DNA from: Anoxynatronum sibiricum
GTDB lineage: Bacteria; Bacillota; Clostridia; Peptostreptococcales; Tindalliaceae
Assembly (NCBI RefSeq): GCF_039414295.1
Contig: NZ_JBCITM010000001.1
Location: forward strand, 186,001 to 250,000
DNA length: 64,000 nucleotides
Direction of reading: 5' to 3'
Shown here: piece after piece, positions 1-8,580 of the stretch
How the letters are laid out: every line of letters starts with the position of its first letter
Position numbering within the stretch: the first letter of the stretch is position 1
Notes under the pieces: model-generated
Databases searched by the model: none
What the model was told of the DNA's origin: nothing
Seen by the model: only the letters and a program-made list of their open reading frames with translations
Program-made: the position numbers and the translations under genes

Positions 1-1921
1 TGGAATGTTTCAGGTTTTCGGGCAGCTGTACCAGGGGTGAAGCGTCATAAAGGGGAGCGGGAACTTTCATGGTTGTTTGCTGTTTGACACCGTTGGTGTC
101 AAGGAATGAACGGGCGATGTCAACGATGGCAGTGCCCTGCCAGTTCATCACCAGTCGGGGAGATTCGGTGACAACAGCCACTCTGACGGCTTCCAGATTC
201 TCCTTTTGGGCGGCAGCGATGAAAGCTGTCTCATCAGCAGGATCAAGCACCACGGCCATGCGCTCCTGAGATTCTGAAATGGCCAGTTCGGTGCCATCAA
301 GCCCTTCGTACTTTCGGGGCACCTGATCTAGGTCAACAAGGAGGCCGTCTGCCAGCTCGCCGATGGCGACGGAAACACCGCCGGCACCGAAGTCATTACA
401 CTTTTTGATGAGACGGCTGACAGCCGGGTCTCTGAAAAGACGCTGGATTTTTCGTTCTGTGGGGGCATTTCCTTTTTGAACTTCTGCACCGCAGGTGGCC
501 AGAGAGGTTTCGTCATGCTCCTTGGAAGAGCCGGTGGCACCGCCACAGCCATCCCGGCCGGTACGTCCCCCTACCAGCACGATCACATCACCCGGGTCTG
601 AAGATGCCCGCGTGACCTGGCTTTTGGGAGCAGCGCCAATGACAGCCCCCAGCTCCATTCGTTTGGCCACGAAACGTTCATGATAGTACTCTTTCACATA
701 GCCGGTGGCCAGGCCAATCTGGTTTCCATAAGAACTGTACCCATGGGAGGCTTCCTGGGTGATTTTTAGTTGCGGGAGCTTCCCGGGAAGGGTTTCTTCC
801 AGGGGGGTGCGGGGGTCACCGCTGCCGGTGATGCGCATGGCCTGATAGACATAGGAACGGCCAGACAGGGGGTCGCGAATGGCACCTCCCAGGCAGGTGG
901 CAGCACCGCCGAAAGGTTCAATTTCTGTGGGGTGGTTATGGGTTTCGTTTTTAAACATCACCAGCCAGTCTTCCATGTGGCCGTCAATGTCGGCTGGCAC
1001 AATGATACTGCAGGCATTGATTTCATCAGAAACTTCCAGATCATCCAATTTGCCCGCCTGACGCATTTCTTTCATGGCAATGACGGCTAAATCCATGAGA
1101 CAGGCTGGTTTTTCCGCCAGCTGATCTCCATAGACCATCTGGCGTTTCTGCTGATAAAGCTGCCAGGCATCCTGCAACGGCTGATTTAAAGGGTTGTTTT
1201 CAAAATCCACCTGGGTGATTTCTGTGAGAAAGGTGGTGTGACGGCAGTGGTCAGACCAGTAAGTGTCAATCATGCGAATTTCGGTGATGGAAGGGTCTCG
1301 TTTTTCAGTGTCCCTGAAGTAGGTCTGGCAGAAAGCAAGGTCTTCCACAGACATGGCAAGACCATATTGGCCGGCAAAATCAGCCAGATCAGAGGCTGTC
1401 ATGGTGGTGAAACCGGAAAGCACTGCAACGGCTTCAGGAGGTGTTAGCGATAATTTCAGGGTTTCTGGTTTTTCAAGGGAGGCTTTTCGCGATTCCACCG
1501 GATTGATGAGATAGTGACTGATGCGCATGAGATCGTCAGGTGTTAGATCTCCCTCAAATACCATGACTTTGGCATAAGTCACATCGGGGCGCTGTTCCTG
1601 GGTGAGCAGCTGAATGCACTGGGCGGCAGAGTCTGCTCGCTGGTCATACTGACCGGGAAGCAGTTCGACAGCCAGTAAATGGGCGTCATCTTGTACGGGA
1701 AAGGATTCCACGTAAACGTCGTCCAGTGGGGGTTCGGAAAAAATGGTTGTCAGTGCCTTTTCAAATGTGGTTTCATCGATTCCCTCCACATCATAGCGGT
1801 TCAAAACGCGTACCCGGTGAAGGGCTGTGAGCTTCAGGTGGTCATATAAATCCTGAAACAATTGGCGCGCTTCTCCTTGAAACGCCTCTTTTTTTTCAAC
1901 AAAAACTCGCTTGACACCCAT
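1..1921 (-). CDS. purL: Phosphoribosylformylglycinamidine synthase (N-terminal 640 residues, runs off the left edge)
   Basis: Fourth step of de novo purine synthesis: FGAR + ATP + glutamine to FGAM. The reverse strand is open from ATG at 1921 to base 1. Diagnostic PurL motifs are visible: WSDHCRHTTF, then FKNETHNHPTEIEPFGG, then KCNDFGAGG. The start (MGVKRVFVEKKEAF) resembles the long single-chain clostridial type, in which a glutaminase domain follows at the C-terminus; that part would lie outside the window. AAAAGGAGG precedes the ATG by about 9 bases, and a TATAAT-like -10 lies at 1964-1969 on the minus strand. It is divergent from maf, so it appears to be the first gene of its transcript. 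Family call is firm; long versus short type is inferred. Confidence 0.96.
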   Translation of the reverse strand, partial: MGVKRVFVEKKEAFQGEARQLFQDLYDHLKLTALHRVRVLNRYDVEGIDETTFEKALTTIFSEPPLDDVYVESFPVQDDAHLLAVELLPGQYDQRADSAAQCIQLLTQEQRPDVTYAKVMVFEGDLTPDDLMRISHYLINPVESRKASLEKPETLKLSLTPPEAVAVLSGFTTMTASDLADFAGQYGLAMSVEDLAFCQTYFRDTEKRDPSITEIRMIDTYWSDHCRHTTFLTEITQVDFENNPLNQPLQDAWQLYQQKRQMVYGDQLAEKPACLMDLAVIAMKEMRQAGKLDDLEVSDEINACSIIVPADIDGHMEDWLVMFKNETHNHPTEIEPFGGAATCLGGAIRDPLSGRSYVYQAMRITGSGDPRTPLEETLPGKLPQLKITQEASHGYSSYGNQIGLATGYVKEYYHERFVAKRMELGAVIGAAPKSQVTRASSDPGDVIVLVGGRTGRDGCGGATGSSKEHDETSLATCGAEVQKGNAPTERKIQRLFRDPAVSRLIKKCNDFGAGGVSVAIGELADGLLVDLDQVPRKYEGLDGTELAISESQERMAVVLDPADETAFIAAAQKENLEAVRVAVVTESPRLVMNWQGTAIVDIARSFLDTNGVKQQTTMKVPAPLYDASPLVQLPENLKHS

Positions 1922-2049
1922 GCGGCGATGCCTCCTTTTGATCTTGTCATCTGGTATGATCATATTATAACAGATGAATGCTTTTGATGCAGAACAAGGA
2001 TGTGGTAAAATGATGGATGAAAATCCGTTCCATCAAATTTCATCAAAAG

Positions 2050-2136
2050 CGTTAACAGTGTTAGCAACATGAGCAACATCACTAATATTAGTATTAGTAT
2101 CAGTATCAATAACAGTAACAGAAACAGTAACAGAAG
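2050..2136. repeat. Degenerate AGTAAC/AGTATY low-complexity tract
   Basis: A run of imperfect 6-base units (AGTATT, AGTATC, AATAAC, AGTAAC, AGAAAC) lies between the divergent purL and maf genes. On the plus strand one frame starting at ATG 2069 reads a Ser/Asn/Ile-rich 36-residue peptide whose TGA (2177-2179) overlaps the first ATG of maf. I do not think this is a protein gene; it looks like repeat expansion in an intergenic region, perhaps with a role in maf translation. Confidence 0.55.
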
Positions 2137-2181
2137 GCTCACAGGAAGCAAAAAAGCAATTAGACTGAAAGGCGGATGACA

Positions 2182-2778
2182 ATGGAACTGATATTAGCGT
2201 CGGGATCTCCCCGGCGGTCTGAAATTTTAAGTATGCTGACACTGCGTTACCGGGTGCAGACCAGTCATGTGGATGAAGCTGAAATTCTTTTGAAAATGCC
2301 TCAGGCGACACCCAGAGAGCTGGTTCAGCGCCTCAGCAGCGCCAAATCTCAGGCGGTGGCCAGTCAACTGGATGAAGGGCTGGTCTTGGGTGCTGATACC
2401 ATCGTGGTATTGGAAGATCAGATATACGGGAAACCGGTGGATGAACAGGAGTTGCGGCACATGATGCAGGCCTTTTCAGGCAAGACGCATCAGGTGTTCA
2501 CAGGAGTGACCCTGACCCAGGCGACAGGCAGGCATTCGGTGAGCCTGACCGCCGTGACAGATGTGACCTTTCGTCCCATCTCCGATGAAGAACTGGAGTG
2601 GTATGTCACCCATGCCAATTATGGTGACAAAGCCGGCGGTTATGCGATCCAGGAGCATGCAGCCCTTTTCGTGGAAGGTATTCAGGGATGTTACTATAAT
2701 GTGATGGGGCTGCCGGTGCAGGAAACACTGGCCCTGTTCCAGCTCATGGGAACCAGCTGGCGGGTATTTGGATCATGA
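2182..2778 (+). CDS. maf: Maf family nucleotide pyrophosphatase
   Basis: A house-cleaning enzyme that hydrolyses non-canonical or excess nucleoside triphosphates (dTTP/UTP or modified nucleotides) to monophosphates in the cytoplasm. The N-terminal signature ASGSPRR is followed by GADTIV and by GDKAGGYAIQE, the usual order for Maf/YhdE proteins, and about 198 residues is normal for the family. Two in-frame ATGs exist (2176 and 2182). AAAGGCGG ends immediately before 2176, so 2182 has the better spacing and gives the canonical start MELILASGS. Its stop overlaps the ATG of the MATE gene by four bases, so the two are translationally coupled. Confidence 0.93.
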   Translation: MELILASGSPRRSEILSMLTLRYRVQTSHVDEAEILLKMPQATPRELVQRLSSAKSQAVASQLDEGLVLGADTIVVLEDQIYGKPVDEQELRHMMQAFSGKTHQVFTGVTLTQATGRHSVSLTAVTDVTFRPISDEELEWYVTHANYGDKAGGYAIQEHAALFVEGIQGCYYNVMGLPVQETLALFQLMGTSWRVFGS

Positions 2779-4136
2779 TTCGGTCCATGCTGCAGGATAA
2801 ACACTTTTTCAAGGTACTGACAGCCATTGGCATTCCTGTTGCCATTCAACATGTTATTACTTCCTCCCTGAACCTGGTGGATGTGGTCATGATTGGGCAA
2901 ATCAATGCGGTGAGCATCACTGCTGTTGGTTTGGCCAACCAGCTCTTTTTTGTCTTTTCATTACTACTTTTTGGCATTAATAGCGGAGGGGCTATTTTCG
3001 TTGCCCAGTTTTGGGGAAGACGTGATCTGGAAAATATTCATAAAAGCCTTGGTGTTGCCTTGCTCCTCAGTGTAGCGGGTGGGCTGATTTTTACTGTGAT
3101 CAGCGTTCTTTTTCCTGAATGGTTTATGAGACTCCTCTCCAACGATGAGGAGGCCATTCGACTGGGAGTGGAATACCTGCGCATTGTTGGCTTGAGCTAC
3201 CTGGCCACCGCTGTCAGTATCACTTTGTCAAGCGCCTCCAGATCAGTGGGGGATGCCAGGCTTCCCATGCGGGCCGGCATCCTTTCACTTGGTGTGAATA
3301 CCGGACTGAACGCCGTGCTGATATTTGGGTTGCTGGGGTTTCCGGCCATGGGAGTACGGGGAGCGGCTCTGGCCACATTGCTGGCCCGCAGCATGGAATG
3401 CCTGATTCTAACCGGCACCATTTTTACCAGCCTGCACCCATTACGTGCCAAATGGCGTCAATACTTCCGGTTTTCCCGTGTCTTTGCCCGGCGCATCCTG
3501 CAAAAGTCTTTTCCGGTGATGGCTAATGAGTTTCTGTGGGCCATTGGCATGACGCTCTATGTGGCCGCCTATGCCCGTATGGGAACCCAGGCCTACGCAG
3601 CGGTGCAAATATCCCAGACGGTGGAAAAACTATTCTTCGTGGCAGCCATGGGCATTGGCCACGCGGCGGCAGTGATGATCGGCAATCTGCTGGGTGAAAA
3701 CCGTCGGGAAGAAGCCATTCGTTATTCTCGTTATTTTAACCTGCTGACGATTTTTTTTGGTATTGTTCTTGCTGTTTTTCTGCTGGTAACAGCACCTGCC
3801 ATTGCCAGGTTCTTCAATGTGGATGACCAGGTAAGGGCTGATGCGGTGAAAGTGATGGCTGTTTTTGCTTTTTTTCTTACCATCAAAATGTGCAATGCAC
3901 TGCAGGTGATTGGTACCCTGCGGGGAGGCGGCGATACCACCTACTCCCTGATGATGGAAATTTCTAGTGTGTATCTGGTGGGGGTTCCCATGGCTTTTTT
4001 GGCCACCACCTACTGGCAGCTGCCCATCTATGTTGTTGTGGCACTGGTCCATCTGGAAGAAGTGACGAAAGCCATTGTGGGTTTCAGAAGGCTGTTTTCA
4101 AATAAATGGGCTAGCAACATTATTGAAGGCATGTAG
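2775..4136 (+). CDS. MATE family multidrug/cation efflux transporter
   Basis: A 453-residue integral membrane protein with about twelve hydrophobic segments, of the NorM/DinF-like MATE superfamily, which exports drugs or metabolites in exchange for Na+ or H+. Family-typical features are an N-terminal helix pair followed by LVDVVMIGQ, a mid-protein repeat containing NEFLWAIGMTLYVAAYARMG, and a late RGGGDTTYSL. It starts at ATG 2775 inside the end of maf (ATGA overlap), so it needs no separate promoter. The substrate cannot be read from the sequence. Confidence 0.92.
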   Translation: MIRSMLQDKHFFKVLTAIGIPVAIQHVITSSLNLVDVVMIGQINAVSITAVGLANQLFFVFSLLLFGINSGGAIFVAQFWGRRDLENIHKSLGVALLLSVAGGLIFTVISVLFPEWFMRLLSNDEEAIRLGVEYLRIVGLSYLATAVSITLSSASRSVGDARLPMRAGILSLGVNTGLNAVLIFGLLGFPAMGVRGAALATLLARSMECLILTGTIFTSLHPLRAKWRQYFRFSRVFARRILQKSFPVMANEFLWAIGMTLYVAAYARMGTQAYAAVQISQTVEKLFFVAAMGIGHAAAVMIGNLLGENRREEAIRYSRYFNLLTIFFGIVLAVFLLVTAPAIARFFNVDDQVRADAVKVMAVFAFFLTIKMCNALQVIGTLRGGGDTTYSLMMEISSVYLVGVPMAFLATTYWQLPIYVVVALVHLEEVTKAIVGFRRLFSNKWASNIIEGM

Positions 4137-4176
4137 CAAATAGATATCTTGATGTCTGAAACAGAGGTGAAGAAAA

Positions 4177-4599
4177 ATGACGCGGGTAGCGGTGGCGATT
4201 ATCACAAACAAAAAACACCAGGTACTCATAGCCCGACGGCCGGCGGGTAAAGTCATGGAAGGCTGTTGGGAGTTCCCCGGAGGGAAAGTTGAGTTGGGTG
4301 AGACACCTGAAGAATGTCTGGTTCGTGAACTGAAGGAAGAGATGGATCTGACGGTGATGGCGGGTCGCTTCATTTCTGAGATTTCTTATGACTATGATTG
4401 GGGAGAGGTGAAGTTGCTGGCCTTTGAAACCCACATTGTTGAGGGAGAACCCCAGCTCTTGGAGCATGATGCCATGGTGTGGGTCAGCTTGGAAGGCATG
4501 GGAGATTATGGCATGACACCGGCAGATGAGCCGCTGATTGAAGACCTGCTTCAGTGGATTCGCGAGAAGACATCGTTTGAAGGGGAAACGAAAGGGTAA
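4177..4599 (+). CDS. Nudix hydrolase, MutT-like
   Basis: A 140-residue Nudix enzyme of the 8-oxo-dGTP diphosphatase/CTP pyrophosphohydrolase type. The Nudix box begins at Gly36 (GGKVELGE) and continues through REL and EE around residues 50-54, giving the Mg2+-binding helix. The last glycine of the textbook motif is Asp here, a common variation. It follows the MATE gene by 40 bases and is ahead of a small hairpin terminator, so it probably closes the maf-MATE-Nudix unit. A nucleotide-pool sanitising role is inferred from family and from linkage to maf. Confidence 0.9.
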   Translation: MTRVAVAIITNKKHQVLIARRPAGKVMEGCWEFPGGKVELGETPEECLVRELKEEMDLTVMAGRFISEISYDYDWGEVKLLAFETHIVEGEPQLLEHDAMVWVSLEGMGDYGMTPADEPLIEDLLQWIREKTSFEGETKG

Positions 4600-4626
4600 A
4601 AAAGATAATAAGATTCATTATCGTCG

Positions 4627-4657
4627 AGATGGAGCGAAAAGGCTTCATCTTTTTCTT
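4627..4657 (+). terminator. Rho-independent terminator after the Nudix gene
   Basis: A 9-bp stem AGATGGAGC / GCTTCATCT (one G-T wobble) with loop GAAAAG is followed by TTTTCTT. It lies between the Nudix gene and the aldehyde dehydrogenase and overlaps the leader of the latter. Confidence 0.7.
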
Positions 4658-4671
4658 AATGGAGGTGTCCC

Positions 4672-6114
4672 ATGGAAGAAAAAAAACTATACATTAACGG
4701 TGAATGGCTGGATGGTTCCGGCAGTGAAGTGATTCAAGTATTAAACCCTGCCAATGGAGAAGTGGTGGGAACTGTTCCTGCAGCCGGGAAAAAAGAAGTG
4801 ATCCAGGCCATTGAGGCGGCTTCAGAAGCTTTTGACGCCTGGGCAGCACTGCCTGCCCGTCGGCGAGCCACATATCTGCGGCGATGGTATGAGTTGATGG
4901 GGGAACATAAGGAATCCATAGCTCAAATCCTGACGCTGGAACAGGGAAAACCACTGGCAGAGGCACGGGGAGAAGTGGCGGCTGCCGGTCGTTTCCTGGA
5001 ATGGTACGCGGAGGAAGCGGTGCGAGTTACCGGGGAAATAATTCCGCCTTCCAGTGAGAACAAACGCATCATGGTGTTGCGCCAGCCAGTGGGTGTTGTG
5101 GCGGCCATCACCCCGTGGAATTTTCCTGCTTCCATGATCACCCGAAAAATTGCACCGGCACTGGCAGCCGGCTGCCCGGTGATTCTGAAACCTGCCAGTC
5201 AAACACCCCTGACCGCTGCAGCTATTGTGGAGCTGGCCCATGAAGCGGGTATTCCCAAGGGCGTGGTGAATCTGGTGACGGGATCGGCAACACTTATTGG
5301 TAAAGCCTTAATGGAAGACGGTCGTGTCCGAAAAATTACGTTTACCGGTTCCACGGAAGTGGGTAAAATGCTGATGAGACAATCGGCAGACACAATGAAA
5401 CGCGTCTCACTTGAGTTGGGGGGACATGCGCCCTACCTGGTTTTTGACGATGCTGATCTGGAACAGGCAGTGGCAGGAGTCATTCAGGCAAAAATTCGCA
5501 ACGCCGGACAGATGTGCGTTGCCGTCAACCGGTTCTTTGTGCAAGAGGGTATCTATGATGCTTTCGTTTCCCGGGTGCGAACGGAATTGAAAAAGATTAA
5601 CACCGGAAACGGCCTTGATGAGTCCGTCACCATGGGGCCTCTCATTAATCAGAAGGCTTATCAAAAGGTGGTGGATCACGTGACAGATGCCAGAGAACTG
5701 GGAGCTGGTCTGTTGTACGGCGGTAACGGCCGTCATGAAAGCGATCATCCGGAAGCCGGCTATTTTTATGAACCCACCCTGCTCACCAACGTCACCGACG
5801 AAATGAAGATCATGCGAGAAGAAACCTTTGGGCCGGTGCTGCCGCTACGACGCTTTGAAACAGAAGAAGAAGCCCTTCGTCTGGCCAATGATTCCCGTTA
5901 CGGGCTGGCAGCTTACGTCTACACCCAATCCTTAAGCCGTGGGATCCGGGTTTCCGAGAAGCTTCAATATGGCGTGGTGGGGCTGAATGATGGCGGGCCG
6001 GCAACAGTGCAGGCACCCTTTGGCGGATTCAAGGAAAGCGGCATCGGCCGCGAAGGAGGTCACCATGGCATGGATCCCTTTCTGGAAATCAAATACATTT
6101 CCATTGGGATTTAA
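4672..6114 (+). CDS. NAD(P)-dependent aldehyde dehydrogenase (succinate-semialdehyde dehydrogenase-like)
   Basis: A 480-residue aldehyde dehydrogenase superfamily enzyme that oxidises an aldehyde to its acid with NAD(P)+. Catalytic features are in place: TPWNFP with Asn150, the cofactor loop FTGSTEVG, general base Glu248 in LELGGHAP, and nucleophile Cys282 in NAGQMCVA. The sequence is closest in style to the succinate/glutarate-semialdehyde group, but substrate is not proven. GGAGGTG precedes the ATG. It has no N- or C-terminal extension that would suggest a microcompartment cargo signal, and it lies 25 kb from the shell genes, so I do not regard it as part of the microcompartment. Confidence 0.9.
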   Translation: MEEKKLYINGEWLDGSGSEVIQVLNPANGEVVGTVPAAGKKEVIQAIEAASEAFDAWAALPARRRATYLRRWYELMGEHKESIAQILTLEQGKPLAEARGEVAAAGRFLEWYAEEAVRVTGEIIPPSSENKRIMVLRQPVGVVAAITPWNFPASMITRKIAPALAAGCPVILKPASQTPLTAAAIVELAHEAGIPKGVVNLVTGSATLIGKALMEDGRVRKITFTGSTEVGKMLMRQSADTMKRVSLELGGHAPYLVFDDADLEQAVAGVIQAKIRNAGQMCVAVNRFFVQEGIYDAFVSRVRTELKKINTGNGLDESVTMGPLINQKAYQKVVDHVTDARELGAGLLYGGNGRHESDHPEAGYFYEPTLLTNVTDEMKIMREETFGPVLPLRRFETEEEALRLANDSRYGLAAYVYTQSLSRGIRVSEKLQYGVVGLNDGGPATVQAPFGGFKESGIGREGGHHGMDPFLEIKYISIGI

Positions 6115-6207
6115 AGAGGGTCTTTTTGCAATGAGAAGCTTTCATGAAAGGCGAAGAAGTCGAATTATTAAGACGAGTCTGTCATAAAATGACCAGTTTA
6201 ATGATAG

Positions 6208-6257
6208 AAACCTGCAGCTGCGGGGTATCAAAGTGATATCCTGACTGCAGGTTTTTT
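6208..6257 (+). terminator. Rho-independent terminator after the aldehyde dehydrogenase
   Basis: Ten-base arms AAACCTGCAG (6208-6217) and CTGCAGGTTT (6245-6254) enclose an inner partial stem, followed by a T run. Confidence 0.85.
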
Positions 6258-6370
6258 AATACAGAGATATAAAAACCGATGGAAGTCCCTGCCGCCTGCA
6301 TGCATATAAATCGATTTGCAGACTGGGAGTGCAGTCAGTTGTGTCATTTAGTCAAGGGGGAGTGAGCGGG

Positions 6371-8398
6371 ATGAAATCAATCAAGGCAAAAATGGTATTG
6401 GTCATTATGATGGTGGTGGTGGTGTTGGCAGGAGCGTTGTCATTCATTTCCATCACAACAGCCACCAACGCAGTGGTGGAAGAAGCAAACCGGGGATTGC
6501 TGCTCTTGGCTTCAGAAGGAGCCGATGTGGCGACCGCCCGTATTAACAGCCAGTTTGTTTATCTGGAAGGCCTCACTAAAGTGGAAAGACTTTCTAATCC
6601 CGAGGGAGACCTGGCGGTGAAAATGAACTTGTTGCAACAGGAAGCTGCCAACAGTAATTTCATCCGAATCGGTGTCGCTGATTTATCAGGGAATCTATAC
6701 TTGTCCGACAGTTATGGGATAGGAGGCAGCATTGTTGATGTTTCTGAGAGGGAGTATTACCATCGCTCCCTGGATGGGCAACGGGCTATTATGACGCCAA
6801 CCGTGAGTGTAAACCCTGATGATCAGGGGAATCTGGTCATGGTGTATTCAGTACCTCTGAGATATGGAGGCCGCATTGTCGGAGTACTGGTGGCTGTGGG
6901 AGATGGAAACTTTCTTTCGGATTTGGTTCAGGATATGGGATATGGGCAAAATGGGTATGCCTATGTGATTAATCAGACGGGAACAGTTATCGGTCATCCC
7001 AGGCGGGAACTGGTCATTGATCAGTATAATCCCCTGGAGGCAGCTCAGCAAGACCCTGCTTTGGCACCGCTGGCAGGGCTTGTAACTCAAATACTGGAGG
7101 AGCAGACGGGGACAGGTTCGTATTTTTTCAATAATTTAAATGTCCACGCCGGTTATCACCCCATCACAGAAACCGATTGGTTTCTGGCAGTGGTGGCAGA
7201 AGAAAGTGAACTGATGGCCGGGGTGACGGCCATGAGAACCCTGCTGGCGGCAGTGGCGCTGGGAATGATTATCATCGGTGTCATACTCGCCGTGGTGGTG
7301 GGAGGTTCTTTTGCCCGTCCCATCATCGGAATTCAGAAAGTGGTTGATCGCATGGCTGCCTACGATTTTTCCATTGATGAAAACCATCAGTTGAATCGCT
7401 ACGAACGCCAGCAGGATGAAATTGGCAGTATGCTTCGAGCAATGAAAATCATGCAGAAGAATCTGGTGACACTGGTACAGGATATCAATGACAAGTCTAA
7501 TCAAGTGGCAGCAGCTTCACAGGAACTGACATCCACCAGTCTGGAAGCGGCAACAGCGGCATCGGAAGTCGCCAAAACCATTGAAGAGATAGCCCAGGGA
7601 GCATCAGACCAGGCGAAGGAAACGGAAATGGGTGCAGTGAGTGTTCACCAGATGGGTCAGAGCATTGAAGATGAACAGGAACTAATGAAAGAAATGAACC
7701 AGGCGGCAGAAATGGTGGATCAGCTGAAGAATGAAGGAATTGAAACAATGACAGATTTGGTTGAAAAAACCGTCACAAGCCGTGAAACCATTCAAAACGT
7801 GCACCTCGTTATTTCTGAAACCAGTGAAAGTGCCGGTAAAATCGATGCTGCCAGCAGCATGATTCGAAGCATTGCCGAGCAAACCAACTTGCTGGCTCTA
7901 AACGCAGCCATTGAGGCAGCCCGGGCAGGGGACGCCGGCAGAGGGTTTGCTGTGGTTGCAGATGAAATCAGAAAACTGGCAGAACAATCCAATCGCTTCA
8001 CCGATGAAATCGCAGCGGTGATTGCTGAACTGGGTGAAAAAGTGGGCGCGGCTGTTGAAGCTGTGGAAAAGGTGTCACAAATCATGAAAGAGCAGACCAT
8101 AGGTGTTGAAAATACCAATACCCGCTTTGTTGGAATCTCTGATGCCGTTGAGTCAATGACAATTTGTTTGAAAAAACTCAATGATTCGGGCACTGAAATG
8201 GCAAAGAGGAAAGATAGTATTGTCAGCACCATTGAAAGTCTCTCGGCCATCTCTGAAGAAAACGCAGCCGGATCAGAAGAAGCCTCCGCTTCCGTGGAAG
8301 AACAAACAGCAGCAATGGATGAAATTGCAGGCACCAGCGAAGACCTGGCAAAACTGGCCCAGGAAATGCAGGAGGCTGTTGCCCGATTTAAATTTTAA
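6371..8398 (+). CDS. Methyl-accepting chemotaxis protein, membrane-bound with double-Cache sensor
   Basis: A transmembrane chemoreceptor of about 675 residues. A first membrane helix (MVLVIMMVVVVLAG) is followed by an extracellular sensor of the dCache type (YYHRSLDGQ and later GYAYVINQTGTVIGH), a second helix near residues 290-315, HAMP, and the cytoplasmic coiled-coil signalling domain. The hairpin tip reads IAEQTNLLALNAAIEAARAG. An ATG at 6371 fits AAGGGGGAG at about 9 bases; upstream in-frame starts at 6329 and GTG 6362 are worse placed. The ligand is unknown. It stands alone behind a terminator; TAAT-N14-ACCGATGG at 6257-6282 weakly resembles a flagellar sigma-D promoter, which I do not claim. 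Confidence 0.93.
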   Translation: MKSIKAKMVLVIMMVVVVLAGALSFISITTATNAVVEEANRGLLLLASEGADVATARINSQFVYLEGLTKVERLSNPEGDLAVKMNLLQQEAANSNFIRIGVADLSGNLYLSDSYGIGGSIVDVSEREYYHRSLDGQRAIMTPTVSVNPDDQGNLVMVYSVPLRYGGRIVGVLVAVGDGNFLSDLVQDMGYGQNGYAYVINQTGTVIGHPRRELVIDQYNPLEAAQQDPALAPLAGLVTQILEEQTGTGSYFFNNLNVHAGYHPITETDWFLAVVAEESELMAGVTAMRTLLAAVALGMIIIGVILAVVVGGSFARPIIGIQKVVDRMAAYDFSIDENHQLNRYERQQDEIGSMLRAMKIMQKNLVTLVQDINDKSNQVAAASQELTSTSLEAATAASEVAKTIEEIAQGASDQAKETEMGAVSVHQMGQSIEDEQELMKEMNQAAEMVDQLKNEGIETMTDLVEKTVTSRETIQNVHLVISETSESAGKIDAASSMIRSIAEQTNLLALNAAIEAARAGDAGRGFAVVADEIRKLAEQSNRFTDEIAAVIAELGEKVGAAVEAVEKVSQIMKEQTIGVENTNTRFVGISDAVESMTICLKKLNDSGTEMAKRKDSIVSTIESLSAISEENAAGSEEASASVEEQTAAMDEIAGTSEDLAKLAQEMQEAVARFKF

Positions 8399-8580
8399 AA
8401 GTGCATTCATTGATTTTAGTTTGGACTTAACACAATATTAACAAGCAATTAACTTCTAACTGAACCTCTTGCCTGACATTTCGGCTAAACTGTAAAAAAA
8501 AGGTGGAACAGAAGGTGTCTCGTGGAGCAGTTGTTCTGCAGAGTCAGCGGTGCCCCCGCCTTTAGTCCGGGAGGGTCAGA

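Noticed and set aside
2069..2179. Ser/Asn-rich 36-codon gene before maf
   Set aside because: It consists of the hexamer repeat, lacks a ribosome site and both strands are open through it, as expected for a simple repeat.
4672..6114. Aldehyde dehydrogenase as the microcompartment signature enzyme
   Set aside because: It is 25 kb from the shell genes, has its own terminator and lacks any terminal targeting extension.
6257..6282. Flagellar sigma-D promoter for the membrane chemoreceptor
   Set aside because: TAAT-N14-ACCGATGG only loosely fits the consensus and overlaps the terminator T run; similar sites were not seen at the other receptor genes.
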